From contig CAVIBB010000002.1 of assembly GCA_963640745.1 (NCBI GenBank), forward strand, positions 13,631-77,630: 64,000 bases of DNA, written 5' to 3'. The translations under genes and the position numbers were made by a program. This DNA comes from Paratractidigestivibacter sp963640745 (GTDB taxonomy: Bacteria > Actinomycetota > Coriobacteriia > Coriobacteriales > Atopobiaceae). The notes under the pieces were generated by a model. The model made no database searches. It was not told the origin of the DNA and saw nothing but the letters and a program-made list of their open reading frames with translations. Positions within the stretch are counted from its first letter, which is position 1; the number at the start of each line of letters is the position of its first letter. Shown piece by piece: positions 26,627-35,071 of this stretch.

Positions 26627-26658
26627 AAAACGCCGCCCGGCGAGTGCTGGACGGCGTT
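26627..26658 (-). terminator. Terminator of the LuxR-type regulator gene
   Basis: On the minus strand the stem AACGCCGTCC/GGGCGGCGTT runs into TTTTACC. A second hairpin (GCCTGGG/CCCAGGC) lies at about 26580-26607. Confidence 0.65.
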
Positions 26659-26660
26659 GA

Positions 26661-26690
26661 GGTTTATAAGGGTTTAAGGACGGTTTATCC
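26661..26690. promoter_or_regulatory. Three phased GGTTTA repeats (candidate LuxR-regulator site)
   Basis: GGTTTATAAG, GGTTTAAGGA and GGTTTATCC begin at 26661, 26671 and 26682, spaced 10-11 bp, one helical turn. The same half-site forms the palindrome at 27839. The site lies upstream of the MATE gene and downstream of the regulator gene. Confidence 0.45.
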
Positions 26691-26770
26691 TTCTCTATCC
26701 GCACTTTTACCTGCACGGCATTGAAGTGGGGCTTGCGCGGCGCCTTTCGCGCGCACGCCCTAATTGTCGT

Positions 26771-27739
26771 CTACGCCTTCCAAAAGGCGACCGTGAGCGC
26801 TTCTCGCGACTTCGTCTCGCTCTTTACCATGATGTTGTGCACGTGCTTCTTTACGGTGCCTTCGGCCAAGTAAAGCGCGGTCGCGATCTCGTGGTTCGTC
26901 TTGCCGAGAACGACGAGCCTCAGCACCTCGGCCTCACGCTCAGAGAGCTTGTACCGCTCGCGCATGCGCTCCATCTGCTCCTCGATGTGATCCTCGAGTT
27001 TGTCGACCTTGCCGACGCTCGGCGCCTCGCGAAGCCGGATGGACAGCAGGTGATACGCATGCTTGACCACCCAGGCGGCCATGACGATGGACAGCACCGT
27101 CTCACAGGTGTTCCTGTCGGAGATGAACACGAGCGCCCACACGTCCAGGGCGTTCATCGGAAGCAGGAAGATAACGAGCGTGTCCTCTATCACGATGCCG
27201 GCAAGAAGTGCCCATAGCACCGCATAGCGCTTTAGATACTTTGACAGCCGCGTCTTCAGCGCAACGTTTTGTGTGGTGCGGTATGTGACTCCCAGATAAA
27301 TCAGCGTGCCCGCGAGGGCAACCTGTCGTGCCAGGTAATAGAAGTACTGGCGGGCGGGGCCGTAGGGAACAAACCAGATGATTGCCATCGATGCGAAGAA
27401 GAACACGACGCCCCAAGCAACGACCGACCTCATGTTCTCACGGTCGGTGAGCCACATGGCCGCGGTCTGGATGCAGGCCTGCGCAAGCGTCGCCACGAGC
27501 GTTCGCGCGACGGGGAAGGCGACTTGGTAGTAGTCGCTCAGGTCGACGCCCTCGCCCTGTAGGGTGAACTCGTTGAAGAAGAGCTCGCAGGTCTCGACGC
27601 TGTAAAAGACGAACAGCGCGGCGATGACGAGATAAATGCGCCTCCCCGACGAAGCGAAGGCAAAGCCGGAAACACAGGCGGTTCCCCAGTAGACGGCGAG
27701 GGCCGCCATAGTGAACACATAGAAGATCGCAGTACCCAT
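26771..27739 (-). CDS. Membrane-bound LuxR-type transcriptional regulator
   Basis: This 322-residue protein has about seven transmembrane segments (residues 1-240), a short cytoplasmic linker, and a C-terminal LuxR helix-turn-helix (about 262-322: LSEREAEVLRLVVLGKTNHEIATALYLAEGTVKKHV). Such 7TM-LuxR proteins are numerous in Coriobacteriia and usually sit beside the metabolic operon they control. ATG 27739 is preceded by AAGGGGTG; the longer frame to 27763 lacks a site. It is divergent from the agmatine operon at 28180. The intervening 440 bp hold GGATAAAC palindromes. Confidence 0.88.
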   Translation of the reverse strand: MGTAIFYVFTMAALAVYWGTACVSGFAFASSGRRIYLVIAALFVFYSVETCELFFNEFTLQGEGVDLSDYYQVAFPVARTLVATLAQACIQTAAMWLTDRENMRSVVAWGVVFFFASMAIIWFVPYGPARQYFYYLARQVALAGTLIYLGVTYRTTQNVALKTRLSKYLKRYAVLWALLAGIVIEDTLVIFLLPMNALDVWALVFISDRNTCETVLSIVMAAWVVKHAYHLLSIRLREAPSVGKVDKLEDHIEEQMERMRERYKLSEREAEVLRLVVLGKTNHEIATALYLAEGTVKKHVHNIMVKSETKSREALTVAFWKA

Positions 27740-27838
27740 CGAGCACCCCTTACTCTGTGCCATATCTCGCCGCGAGGAAGAGCCCCGGCGCTCGGGGCCG
27801 CGTCCTCAGGCGCCTCCACTTTTGGTATGGACCCCGGT

Positions 27839-27860
27839 GGATAAACTGCCAAGTTTATCC
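27839..27860. promoter_or_regulatory. Palindrome GGATAAACT-GCCA-AGTTTATCC (candidate operator)
   Basis: This perfect 9-bp inverted repeat with a 4-bp spacer lies between the divergent LuxR-type gene and the agmatine operon. Related sequences are GATAAACC at 27891-27898 and GGTAAA-AGAAGG-TTTACC at 27984-28001 in the same 440-bp intergenic region (27740-28179), and the triple repeat at 26661. No gene is seen in the region. Confidence 0.6.
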
Positions 27861-28179
27861 AGGTCACCCGTCGGGAATCGGCGCCCCTGAGATAAACCGG
27901 GAAGGCCAATTCGCGGCCGTCCTAAGAGTGACCAATCTACCACTACCGCTTACCCGCGCTCGTTTCTCGCCCGAAAAAGACCAGGTAAAAGAAGGTTTAC
28001 CGCGGTTGACCTTCGGCGAGCGGGACTTAAACCCGGCTTCGTCTGGGCATCGCACCCGACGTGCAGCAACCTTGGTCTCGGCAACACGGCGGGCCTGAAC
28101 GGACTCGCTCAAAAAGCTCGGGGAGCACAAGGCGCCCCGAAAGACCAAAGCCGGCAAAGCGCGGCGGAAAGGAAGCACC

Positions 28180-29259
28180 ATGGCAATGCCTAAGGACTTC
28201 ATCGACACCAACGAGCTCACCAAGGAGCAGATCGTCGCCATCGAGGATCTTGCCATCGCCATGAAGAAGGCCATCAAGGAGGACGGCTACTATCCCCACC
28301 TCCTGCGCAACAAGAGCCTCGGCATGATCTTCCAGCAGGTCTCCACCCGCACCCGCCTTTCTTTCGAGACGGCCATGACCGACCTCGGCGGCCACGCCCA
28401 GTTCTACGGCCCGGGCACCATCCAGCTCGGCGGTCACGAGTCCCTCGGCGACACCGCCCGCGTCATGGGCAGCCTGCTCGACATCATGATGGCCCGCGTC
28501 GACCGTCACAAGGACGTCGTCGGCCTCGCCGCCGGCTCCGCCGCCCCCGTGCTCAACGGCATGTCCGAGTTCAACCACCCCACCCAGGAGATCGGCGACC
28601 TTCTCACCATGCTCGAGAACCTTCCCGAGGGCAAGAAGATCGAGGACTGCACCCTGGCCTTCATCGGCGACGCCACCCAGGTCTGCGTCTCGCTGATGTT
28701 CATCGCCTCCAAGATGGGCATGAAGTTCGTCCAGTTCGGGCCCAAGGGTCACCAGGTCTCCGACGGCGCCCTGCACGTCGGCACCGACGAGGAGCGCGCC
28801 GAGTTCGGCAAGAAGCTCATGGCCATCGCTGAGGAGAACTGCAAGGTCTCCGGCGGCTCCGTCGTGATCTCCGACGACATCGAGTCCATCAAGGGCGCCG
28901 ACTTCATCTACACCGACGTGTGGTACGGCCTCTACGACGAGGAGGTCTCCGGCGCCAACTACATGGACGTCTTCTACCCGAAGTACCAGGTCACCATGGA
29001 CATGATGAACTTCGCCGGCCCGAACTCCAAGTTCATGCACTGCCTGCCCGCCACCCGCGGCGAGGAGGTCGTCGACGAGGTCATGGACGATCCCGAGCGC
29101 TCCCTGTGCTGGGTCGAGGCCGAGAACCGCAAGCACTCCATCCGCGCGCTTCTTGCTGCCTTCGGCAAGCGTACCCCGCTGAACGACGAGGGCGTCGAGT
29201 ACGCGTCCAAGGAGCAGCTCCACGCCGCCGTCGCCAAGCTTGACGAGCTCCAGGCGTAA
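28180..29259 (+). CDS. ptcA: Putrescine carbamoyltransferase (agmatine deiminase operon)
   Basis: It converts N-carbamoylputrescine and phosphate into putrescine and carbamoyl phosphate. It has 359 residues of the aspartate/ornithine carbamoyltransferase fold. STRTRLSFETAM (about 58-69) is the carbamoyl-phosphate site and HCLPATRGEEV (about 287) the second. The putrescine rather than ornithine specificity is inferred mainly from the operon, which continues with an antiporter, agmatine deiminase and carbamate kinase. ATG 28180 follows GGAAAGGAAG. Codon use is strongly biased to C/G-ending codons, suggesting high expression. Confidence 0.88.
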   Translation: MAMPKDFIDTNELTKEQIVAIEDLAIAMKKAIKEDGYYPHLLRNKSLGMIFQQVSTRTRLSFETAMTDLGGHAQFYGPGTIQLGGHESLGDTARVMGSLLDIMMARVDRHKDVVGLAAGSAAPVLNGMSEFNHPTQEIGDLLTMLENLPEGKKIEDCTLAFIGDATQVCVSLMFIASKMGMKFVQFGPKGHQVSDGALHVGTDEERAEFGKKLMAIAEENCKVSGGSVVISDDIESIKGADFIYTDVWYGLYDEEVSGANYMDVFYPKYQVTMDMMNFAGPNSKFMHCLPATRGEEVVDEVMDDPERSLCWVEAENRKHSIRALLAAFGKRTPLNDEGVEYASKEQLHAAVAKLDELQA

Positions 29260-29334
29260 GCCCGCGGCCTGGCTCAACCAAATCCCCCCCCGGTGCGCCG
29301 GCCCTGCCATGCCGCCGGCACGCCATAGATCAAA

Positions 29335-29395
29335 GCGGGGGCGGGCGCCCGTTCCCGGGTCCTCTCCCTACGGCCCGCCCTCGCTCATTTCTCTT
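29335..29395 (+). terminator. Hairpin between ptcA and the antiporter gene
   Basis: GCGGGGGCGGGC and GCCCGCCCTCGC can pair across about 25 bases, followed by TCATTTC. Another short hairpin lies at about 29290-29325. It may attenuate transcription into the rest of the operon. Confidence 0.4.
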
Positions 29396-29415
29396 CAAAC
29401 GTCTAAGGAGTTCGC

Positions 29416-30858
29416 ATGAGCGAAGAGAAGAAGCACCTTTCCTTTTTGACGGTCATCTCGACCGTTATCTGCGTCGTCTTCGTCTGCGAAGCCGCCGCGC
29501 CGGCTGCCGCCATTGGCAACCAGCAGTTCTTCTGGTGGATCTTTCTGATCCTTACCTTCCTGCTTCCCTACGGCATGGTGGTCGCCGAGCTCGGCACCAC
29601 CTATGACGGCGAGGGCGGCATCTACGACTGGGTGCGCGACGGCCTCGGCGACAAGTGGGGCGCCCGCATCTCGTACTACTACTGGGTCAACTACCCGCTG
29701 TGGATCACCTCGCTGGCGGTTCTGTTCCCGCCCATCCTGAACCTCGCGTTCGGCTGGAACTTCAGCCTCCCTGTCCAGATCCTCATCGAGCTCGGCTTCG
29801 TGTGGATCGTCTACCTCATCGGTCGCTCCAAGGTAGCCGACTCCGAGTGGGTCCTTAACGGCGGCGCGCTCATCAAGGTCGTCGTGGCCGTGCTCGTGGG
29901 CGCTCTCGGCATCTGGTACGCCTCGCAGAACGGCTTTGCCAACGACATGAGCGCCGCGACCTTCATGCCGGAGCTTACCAACACGAACGCCCTGAGCTAC
30001 CTGTCCATCATCATCTTCAACTTTATGGGCTTCGAGGTCATCTGTACCATGACCGACGACATGGCCGACCCCGCCAAGGACATTCCGAAGGCAATCATCG
30101 CCGGCGGCCTCGCTATTGCCGTGATCTACCTGTTCGCCGGTTTCGGCATCGGCGCCGCCATCCCTGCCGACCAGATCGACCCCGATTACGGCATGATCGT
30201 CGCCCTGCAGACCATGGTCGGCGATTCCCCGATCTTCCAGATTGTCTGCGTCGCCTTCCTCATCACCCTGTTCGCGAACATGGCGGCATGGTCCTTCGGC
30301 GTGAACTCCGTTGCCCGTTACGCCGCCGAGCACGGCAACATGCCCAAGGTCTTCGCCTCCATGATCAGCAAGGACGATATGCCCAACGGCGCGAACCTCG
30401 TGAACGCCATCGTGGCCTCGCTCACCCTTGCGCTGCAGCTCGTGCCTATCGAGGCCATCTCTAACGGCCTGTTCTGGATGCTGTTTGGTACCTCGGTCGT
30501 CTTCCTGCTGCTCACCTACATCCCGATGTTCCCGGCGTTCCTCAAGCTCCGCAAGAACGACCCGAACCGCGAGCGCGTCTTCACCTTCCCGTTCAAGGGC
30601 GCGATGATGCACGTCGCCCTGGCCGTCCCGGCCATCGAGCTCGTGCTCGCCATCGTGGCCACGCTCGTGCCGCTCTCCGCGGACGAGATCGAGTCCAAGG
30701 TCCCGATGCTCATCATCTTCTTTGTGCTGCTTGCCATCGGCGAGGTCTTCCGTGTGGTCTCCGCCAAGGGCCGTGCCGAGGAGTACCAGGGCCTCACGCC
30801 CGAGCTCGCCGCCCAGCGCCTGGCCGAGGAGGCCGCTGCCGAGGCCGATGCCGAGTAG
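29416..30858 (+). CDS. aguD: Agmatine/putrescine antiporter (APC family)
   Basis: This 480-residue amino-acid/polyamine permease has about twelve transmembrane segments and the APC pattern GGIYDWVRDGLGDKWG. It exchanges extracellular agmatine for intracellular putrescine in the agmatine deiminase pathway. The substrate is inferred from its place between the carbamoyltransferase and agmatine deiminase genes. ATG 29416 follows TAAGGAG. Confidence 0.87.
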   Translation: MSEEKKHLSFLTVISTVICVVFVCEAAAPAAAIGNQQFFWWIFLILTFLLPYGMVVAELGTTYDGEGGIYDWVRDGLGDKWGARISYYYWVNYPLWITSLAVLFPPILNLAFGWNFSLPVQILIELGFVWIVYLIGRSKVADSEWVLNGGALIKVVVAVLVGALGIWYASQNGFANDMSAATFMPELTNTNALSYLSIIIFNFMGFEVICTMTDDMADPAKDIPKAIIAGGLAIAVIYLFAGFGIGAAIPADQIDPDYGMIVALQTMVGDSPIFQIVCVAFLITLFANMAAWSFGVNSVARYAAEHGNMPKVFASMISKDDMPNGANLVNAIVASLTLALQLVPIEAISNGLFWMLFGTSVVFLLLTYIPMFPAFLKLRKNDPNRERVFTFPFKGAMMHVALAVPAIELVLAIVATLVPLSADEIESKVPMLIIFFVLLAIGEVFRVVSAKGRAEEYQGLTPELAAQRLAEEAAAEADAE

Positions 30859-30912
30859 GCCTCACCCCAAATTCACGTAGGAGTTCTTTCCAAATGGAGA
30901 AAGGAAAGCACA

Positions 30913-32118
30913 ATGCGTACCATCACCGAGTCCGAGTCCACCCCTAAGGCCGACGGCTTCTACATGCCCGCCGAGTTCGCGCCGCAGGATCGCGTCTGGA
31001 TGGGCTGGCCCCACCGTACCGACACCTGGGCTCACGGCGCGAAGCCCGCTCAGAAGCAGTACGCCGCCATTGCCCGCGCCATCGCCGAGTTCACCCCGGT
31101 CGTCATGTGCGTCAACGAGTGCGACTACGCCAACTGCAAGGCCGTCTTTGAGGAGGACGAGAACATCACCGTCCTCGAGATGACCACCAACGATGCCTGG
31201 TTCCGCGACACGGGCGCCACCTTCGTCGTTAACGGCAAGGGCGAGAAGCGCGCCAACAACTGGCACTTCAACGCCTACGGCGGCCTCGTCGACGGCCTGT
31301 ACTTCCCCTGGGACTCCGACGACAAGATCGCCCAGAAGATGGCCGAGTTCTCCGGCTGCAGGACCTATCGCCCCGACGACATGATCCTCGAGGGCGGCTC
31401 CATCACCGTCGACGGCGAGGGCACCGTCATCGTTACCGACCAGTGCCTGCTCTCCCCGGGCCGCACCTGCTCCGCGGTGCTCGCCGACGAGGAGGACGAG
31501 GATACCATCTGGCCGAAATACGCTCGCAAGTTCGAGCCGTGGAGCGAGGAGCTTCGCGAGTACATGAACGAGCACCTCAAGAACTACCTCGGTGTCGAGA
31601 AGGTCATTTGGGTCAAGGAGGGCATCGACCCCGAGGAGACCAACGGTCACATCGACGACGTCGCCACCTTCATCGCCCCCGGCGTCGTGGCCGTCATCTG
31701 GACCGACGACCCCGACTACCCGTTCTACAGCCAGTGTCACGATGCCTACGAGACGCTTTCCAACGCCGTTGACGCCAAGGGCCGCAAGCTCAAGGTCTAT
31801 AAGCTTCCCATGCCGGTGAAGCCGCTCTACATGGACCAGGCCTCCTGCGACACCATCGATGTCGACGAGAACGCTGAGCCGCGTGTGGCCGACGAGCCGC
31901 TCATCGCCTCTTACATGAACTACCTCGTGACCAACCATGGCGTCATCACCCCGCAGTACGGCGACGTCAACGACGCGCTGGCCGTCGAGACCCTCCAGAA
32001 GATCTACGACGAGACCTATGGCGAGGGCGCCTACAAGGTCGTGGGCGTGCAGTCCGAGCAGGTCGTCTTCGGCGGCGGCAACATCCACTGCATTACCCAG
32101 CAGGAGCCGGCTGCCTAA
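30913..32118 (+). CDS. aguA: Agmatine deiminase
   Basis: It hydrolyses agmatine to N-carbamoylputrescine and ammonia. The protein has 401 residues of the pentein fold. Family signatures are MGWPHRTDTWAHGAKPAQ near residue 32, NDAWFRDTGATFV (about 95-107), NGHIDD with the catalytic His/Asp, and the nucleophilic Cys in GGGNIHCITQQEP near the C-terminus. It lies 54 bp after the antiporter gene. Confidence 0.95.
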   Translation: MRTITESESTPKADGFYMPAEFAPQDRVWMGWPHRTDTWAHGAKPAQKQYAAIARAIAEFTPVVMCVNECDYANCKAVFEEDENITVLEMTTNDAWFRDTGATFVVNGKGEKRANNWHFNAYGGLVDGLYFPWDSDDKIAQKMAEFSGCRTYRPDDMILEGGSITVDGEGTVIVTDQCLLSPGRTCSAVLADEEDEDTIWPKYARKFEPWSEELREYMNEHLKNYLGVEKVIWVKEGIDPEETNGHIDDVATFIAPGVVAVIWTDDPDYPFYSQCHDAYETLSNAVDAKGRKLKVYKLPMPVKPLYMDQASCDTIDVDENAEPRVADEPLIASYMNYLVTNHGVITPQYGDVNDALAVETLQKIYDETYGEGAYKVVGVQSEQVVFGGGNIHCITQQEPAA

Positions 32119-32244
32119 CGGCAGGCCTTCTGACCTGAGCTTAGTTCGTTCGTCTCTCTCCTGAGCGCGCCCCGCGGCCGGCGGATGCCCTGCGGGGCGC
32201 GTGTCGTTTCTTGCCACGTCCACAGAGAAAAGAGGTATGGGCAC

Positions 32245-33204
32245 ATGAGCAACAACCGCCCCGACCGCATCGTCGTCGCTCTTGGCGGCAACGCCCTCGG
32301 CAACACGCCCGAGGACCAGATCCAGAAGGTCAACCACGCCGCGCATGCGCTCGTCGGCCTGATCGAGCAGGGCAACGAGATCATCATCACGCACGGCAAC
32401 GGCCCGCAGGTCGGCATGATCCAGAACGCCTTTGCGGCTGCGGCCGAGAACGACCCGCGCATCCCCGCCATGGAGCTGCCCGAGTGCGGAGCCATGAGCC
32501 AGGGCTACATCGGCTACCACCTGCAGCAGGCCATCGGCCGTGAGATGCACCTTCGTTATAAGCGTTGGCACGCCGCGACCGTTGTGACCCAGATCGAGGT
32601 TGACCCCGACGATCCGAGCTTCCAGAACCCGACGAAGCCGATCGGCCCCTTCCTGACCAGGGAGCAGGCCGTTTGCGAGAAGGCCGCCGACCCCTCAAAG
32701 AAGTTCGTCGAGGATTCCGGCCGAGGCTGGAGGCGCGTCGTCGCGAGTCCCGAGCCCAAGAAAATCGTCGAGGCGGAGAGCATCCTGAACCTGCTGGACA
32801 ACGAGTTCATCGTCATCGCCTGCGGAGGCGGCGGAATCCCGGTTGTTCGCGACTGGGAGAAGAAGGGTATCTACGAGGGCGTGCCCGCCGTCATCGACAA
32901 GGACATGGGCGGCGAGCTTCTTGCCGAGGACTGCGACGCGCAGGTCCTCTTCCTGCTGACCGCCGTCGAGCACGTGGCCGTAAACTTCGGCAAGCCTAAC
33001 CAGCGTGAGCTCGAGGACATCACCGCCGACGAGGCCGAGCGCTTGGCCGACGAGGGCCAGTTCGGCAAGGGCTCGATGGAGCCGAAGGTTCGTGCGGCCA
33101 TCAAGTTCGTGCGTTCTCGTAAGGGCCGCACCTGCATCATCGGCGCGCTGGACAAGGCTCCCGAGACGATGGCCGGCCTTTCCGGCACCCGCATTCACGA
33201 GTAG
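32245..33204 (+). CDS. arcC: Carbamate kinase
   Basis: It makes ATP from carbamoyl phosphate, giving the energy yield of the agmatine pathway. It has 319 residues. Amino-acid-kinase signatures are VVALGGNALG at the N-terminus, THGNGPQVG, ACGGGGIPV and DKDMGGELLAE. ATG 32245 follows AGAGG. It is the last gene of the operon, with a strong terminator at 33240. Confidence 0.95.
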   Translation: MSNNRPDRIVVALGGNALGNTPEDQIQKVNHAAHALVGLIEQGNEIIITHGNGPQVGMIQNAFAAAAENDPRIPAMELPECGAMSQGYIGYHLQQAIGREMHLRYKRWHAATVVTQIEVDPDDPSFQNPTKPIGPFLTREQAVCEKAADPSKKFVEDSGRGWRRVVASPEPKKIVEAESILNLLDNEFIVIACGGGGIPVVRDWEKKGIYEGVPAVIDKDMGGELLAEDCDAQVLFLLTAVEHVAVNFGKPNQRELEDITADEAERLADEGQFGKGSMEPKVRAAIKFVRSRKGRTCIIGALDKAPETMAGLSGTRIHE

Positions 33205-33239
33205 GCTGCCTTCTCTGCGGCTGCCTTCGTTTAAAAACG

Positions 33240-33279
33240 CCCCTCGAAAGCGATGCTCCCGCCGCTTTCGAGGGGTTTT
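33240..33279 (+). terminator. Terminator of the agmatine operon
   Basis: A perfect 13-bp stem CCCCTCGAAAGCG/CGCTTTCGAGGGG has a 10-nt loop and is followed by TTTT. Confidence 0.9.
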
Positions 33280-33285
33280 GATGCA

Positions 33286-33426
33286 AAAATAGCCTCCGTG
33301 TGGGATTTAATTCGAGCAGGTCGAGTAGCCGCAAAATGAGCAAGCCGTCTACCTGCGGAAACGTGAGCGCGGCTTCGACGGCTACTCGCCACTCCCGAAT
33401 TAAATCCCACACGGAGGCGATTTTTG
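33286..33426. repeat. Palindromic intergenic repeat, family A copy 2
   Basis: The arms (33292-33314 and 33396-33418) are perfect over 23 bp, start GCCTCCGTGTGGGATTT and are bounded by AAAAAT and GATTTTT. The loop contains CAAGCCGTCTACC and TGCGGAAACG, as in copies 1 and 3. It lies 32 bp from the 3' end of the gene at 33458 and in the same orientation as copy 3. Confidence 0.88.
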
Positions 33427-33457
33427 GTTTGAGGCGCATACTCGGAACGGCCGCCCG

Positions 33458-34618
33458 CTAGGAATTCGGCAGGTTCCACCAGTTGACGAAGACCTCGTCG
33501 CGTAAATCTTGGGTTGCGGCGGCTTGGCGACTGGTCTTATTCCTGTGCGGCCGGCCGAGCGCGTCCTCGACAGCGAGCACGAACGCGTCGAAGCGTCCTT
33601 TGTCCCGCATTTGTGCATATGTGAGGGGCAGGACCTCCATGCCTACCAGCTTTAAAGCGGCCGTTCGGTCTGAGTCCGAGAGGAAGCCGCCTTCCATGTC
33701 GTGGTGTTGGGCGCTTTGGCACTCGACGTCCAGGCCCTCGGGCCAGTAGAGGTCGCAGTAGCAGCACTCCCTCTGCGCGAGCAGACGGGCATCGGGGGTG
33801 AGCGCGACCTTTTCGTTATGAGTAAACCCGTCGAGGCCTTCGCCACCCAAACGCTTCGGAAGTCCAAGCAGTATCCCGGCCTGAGATTCGAACGGCGACG
33901 CCGCCGCGGGCTTAACGAGCACGGCGGCCTTGAGCAGCTTCGACTTTCCGTTGCGCGAGCCCGACTGTTCCGCGATGCTTGCCAGATCGCTTGGCTCGAG
34001 GAGCGCGGGGCGCGACCAGAGGTCTGTGAGCTTTCCGTCCGGCGAGAGACAGGGGCGCCAATCGCCGAGTTCGGGGAGGCGGCGGCTGTCAATCATGATC
34101 TGAAGCTGTCTGGCGATGACCGGCGGAGCGTGGAACACGGCGTAGCTGCCGCACAGCTCCGAAGCCATGAGCGCCAGGCTCACGAGGCTCATTTCGTGTG
34201 CGAGCTGCAGCAGAGTAAAAGCCGGGGTCGTCACCTCGAGGTTTTCCGCAATCTGTTCGGTGGAGCAATAGGGGAGGTCATCCTTCCAGAGCATCGTTTT
34301 GACGATGCTCGTTGTGCGTCGATTCTTGGGCTCGTCAATCATCACCTTTAGCGGCAAGTCTGCGGCGGGGGCCAAGAGCATCTGGTACTCGCGAATCGTC
34401 TTCAGCGCAGAGCCCGCGTGGCGCCAGGCCGGTCCTCCCGCGCAGGCGCGCGGCAGGGGCAAGGAAGCCGCTAGGTTGCTGCGAAAGCCGATAAGCGACT
34501 CCTCGTCGATGAATCGGCACAAGCCGGGGTAATCGCTCGGGCCGGCGGCCAGGAGCTCGACGATTGGCGGCGTGCGCCAGTATTGGAAGGCGGATGCCCC
34601 GCAGACGACTGTATCCAT
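33458..34618 (-). CDS. Hypothetical protein with a nuclease-like C-terminus (AbiEi/DUF559-like)
   Basis: I do not recognise this 386-residue protein as a named family. The middle (SVVKTM-like segment, then LEVTTPAFTLLQLAHEMS) resembles the AbiEi-type antitoxin pattern in which a short motif precedes a compact helical domain. The C-terminus (about 285-370) has CDLYWPEGLDVECQS: D289, E299 and Q301 fit a PD-(D/E)XK fold such as DUF559 or Vsr. ECCYC adds clustered cysteines. There are no membrane segments. The gene stands alone between two direct copies of a long palindromic repeat (33286-33426, 34686-34824), which suggests a moveable or recombining cassette. The role in defence is a guess. Confidence 0.6.
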   Translation of the reverse strand: MDTVVCGASAFQYWRTPPIVELLAAGPSDYPGLCRFIDEESLIGFRSNLAASLPLPRACAGGPAWRHAGSALKTIREYQMLLAPAADLPLKVMIDEPKNRRTTSIVKTMLWKDDLPYCSTEQIAENLEVTTPAFTLLQLAHEMSLVSLALMASELCGSYAVFHAPPVIARQLQIMIDSRRLPELGDWRPCLSPDGKLTDLWSRPALLEPSDLASIAEQSGSRNGKSKLLKAAVLVKPAAASPFESQAGILLGLPKRLGGEGLDGFTHNEKVALTPDARLLAQRECCYCDLYWPEGLDVECQSAQHHDMEGGFLSDSDRTAALKLVGMEVLPLTYAQMRDKGRFDAFVLAVEDALGRPHRNKTSRQAAATQDLRDEVFVNWWNLPNS

Positions 34619-34685
34619 GTGGGCACGTTACCCCGTAACGCCCCGGTAGAAACGCGGATTGGTCGCTCCGACGGGCGACCGGAGC

Positions 34686-34824
34686 AAAATCGCCTCCGTG
34701 TGGGATTTAATTCGAACTGGGCGAGTAGCCGCAAAACAGACAAGCCGTCTACCTGCGGAAACGTAAGCGCGACTTCTCCGACTACTCGCCACTCCCGAAT
34801 TAAATCCCACACGGAGGCGATTTT
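34686..34824. repeat. Palindromic intergenic repeat, family A copy 3
   Basis: The arms at 34686-34714 and 34796-34824 are perfectly complementary over 29 bp, from AAAATCGCCTCC to its mirror ending CGATTTT. Inner boxes are GCGAGTAGCC and CTACTCGCC; the loop again has CAAGCCGTCTACC and TGCGGAAACG. It has the same orientation as copy 2, 1.4 kb away. Confidence 0.9.
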
Positions 34825-34978
34825 CGTATAAGCGAAGCCCCGAATCGGGCTCAAGAGGGCGGGTAGAGGGTCGCCGGCGTGTTCGTGCACGGCCCAATTA
34901 CTGCGGGCATGTCGTTGGGTAACCGTTCACCGCCTACTTTCGACCGTTTGCGGCGTCACTTAAGGAATTTCGAATTAC

Positions 34979-34992
34979 TTGATTCTAATCAA
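34979..34992. promoter_or_regulatory. FNR-type binding site TTGATTCTAATCAA
   Basis: This is a perfect match to the FNR consensus TTGAT-N4-ATCAA, 80 bp before pflA. An FNR-type regulator with the ETVSR recognition helix is encoded at 38478-39203. Activation of pflA-pflB under anaerobiosis is the simple reading. No gene is seen between 34825 and 35071. Confidence 0.8.
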
Positions 34993-35071
34993 GGAACGCG
35001 GCGCCCCTCGAACCTAAATTGAGCAAGGTTCGTGTAACGGGGACGAAACGAAACGGAAGCGAGGGGATAGG

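Noticed and set aside
33276..33290. A further copy of the TTTTGATGC box
   Set aside because: Only nine bases match, it belongs to the terminator T-run and it lacks the rest of the 19-bp box.
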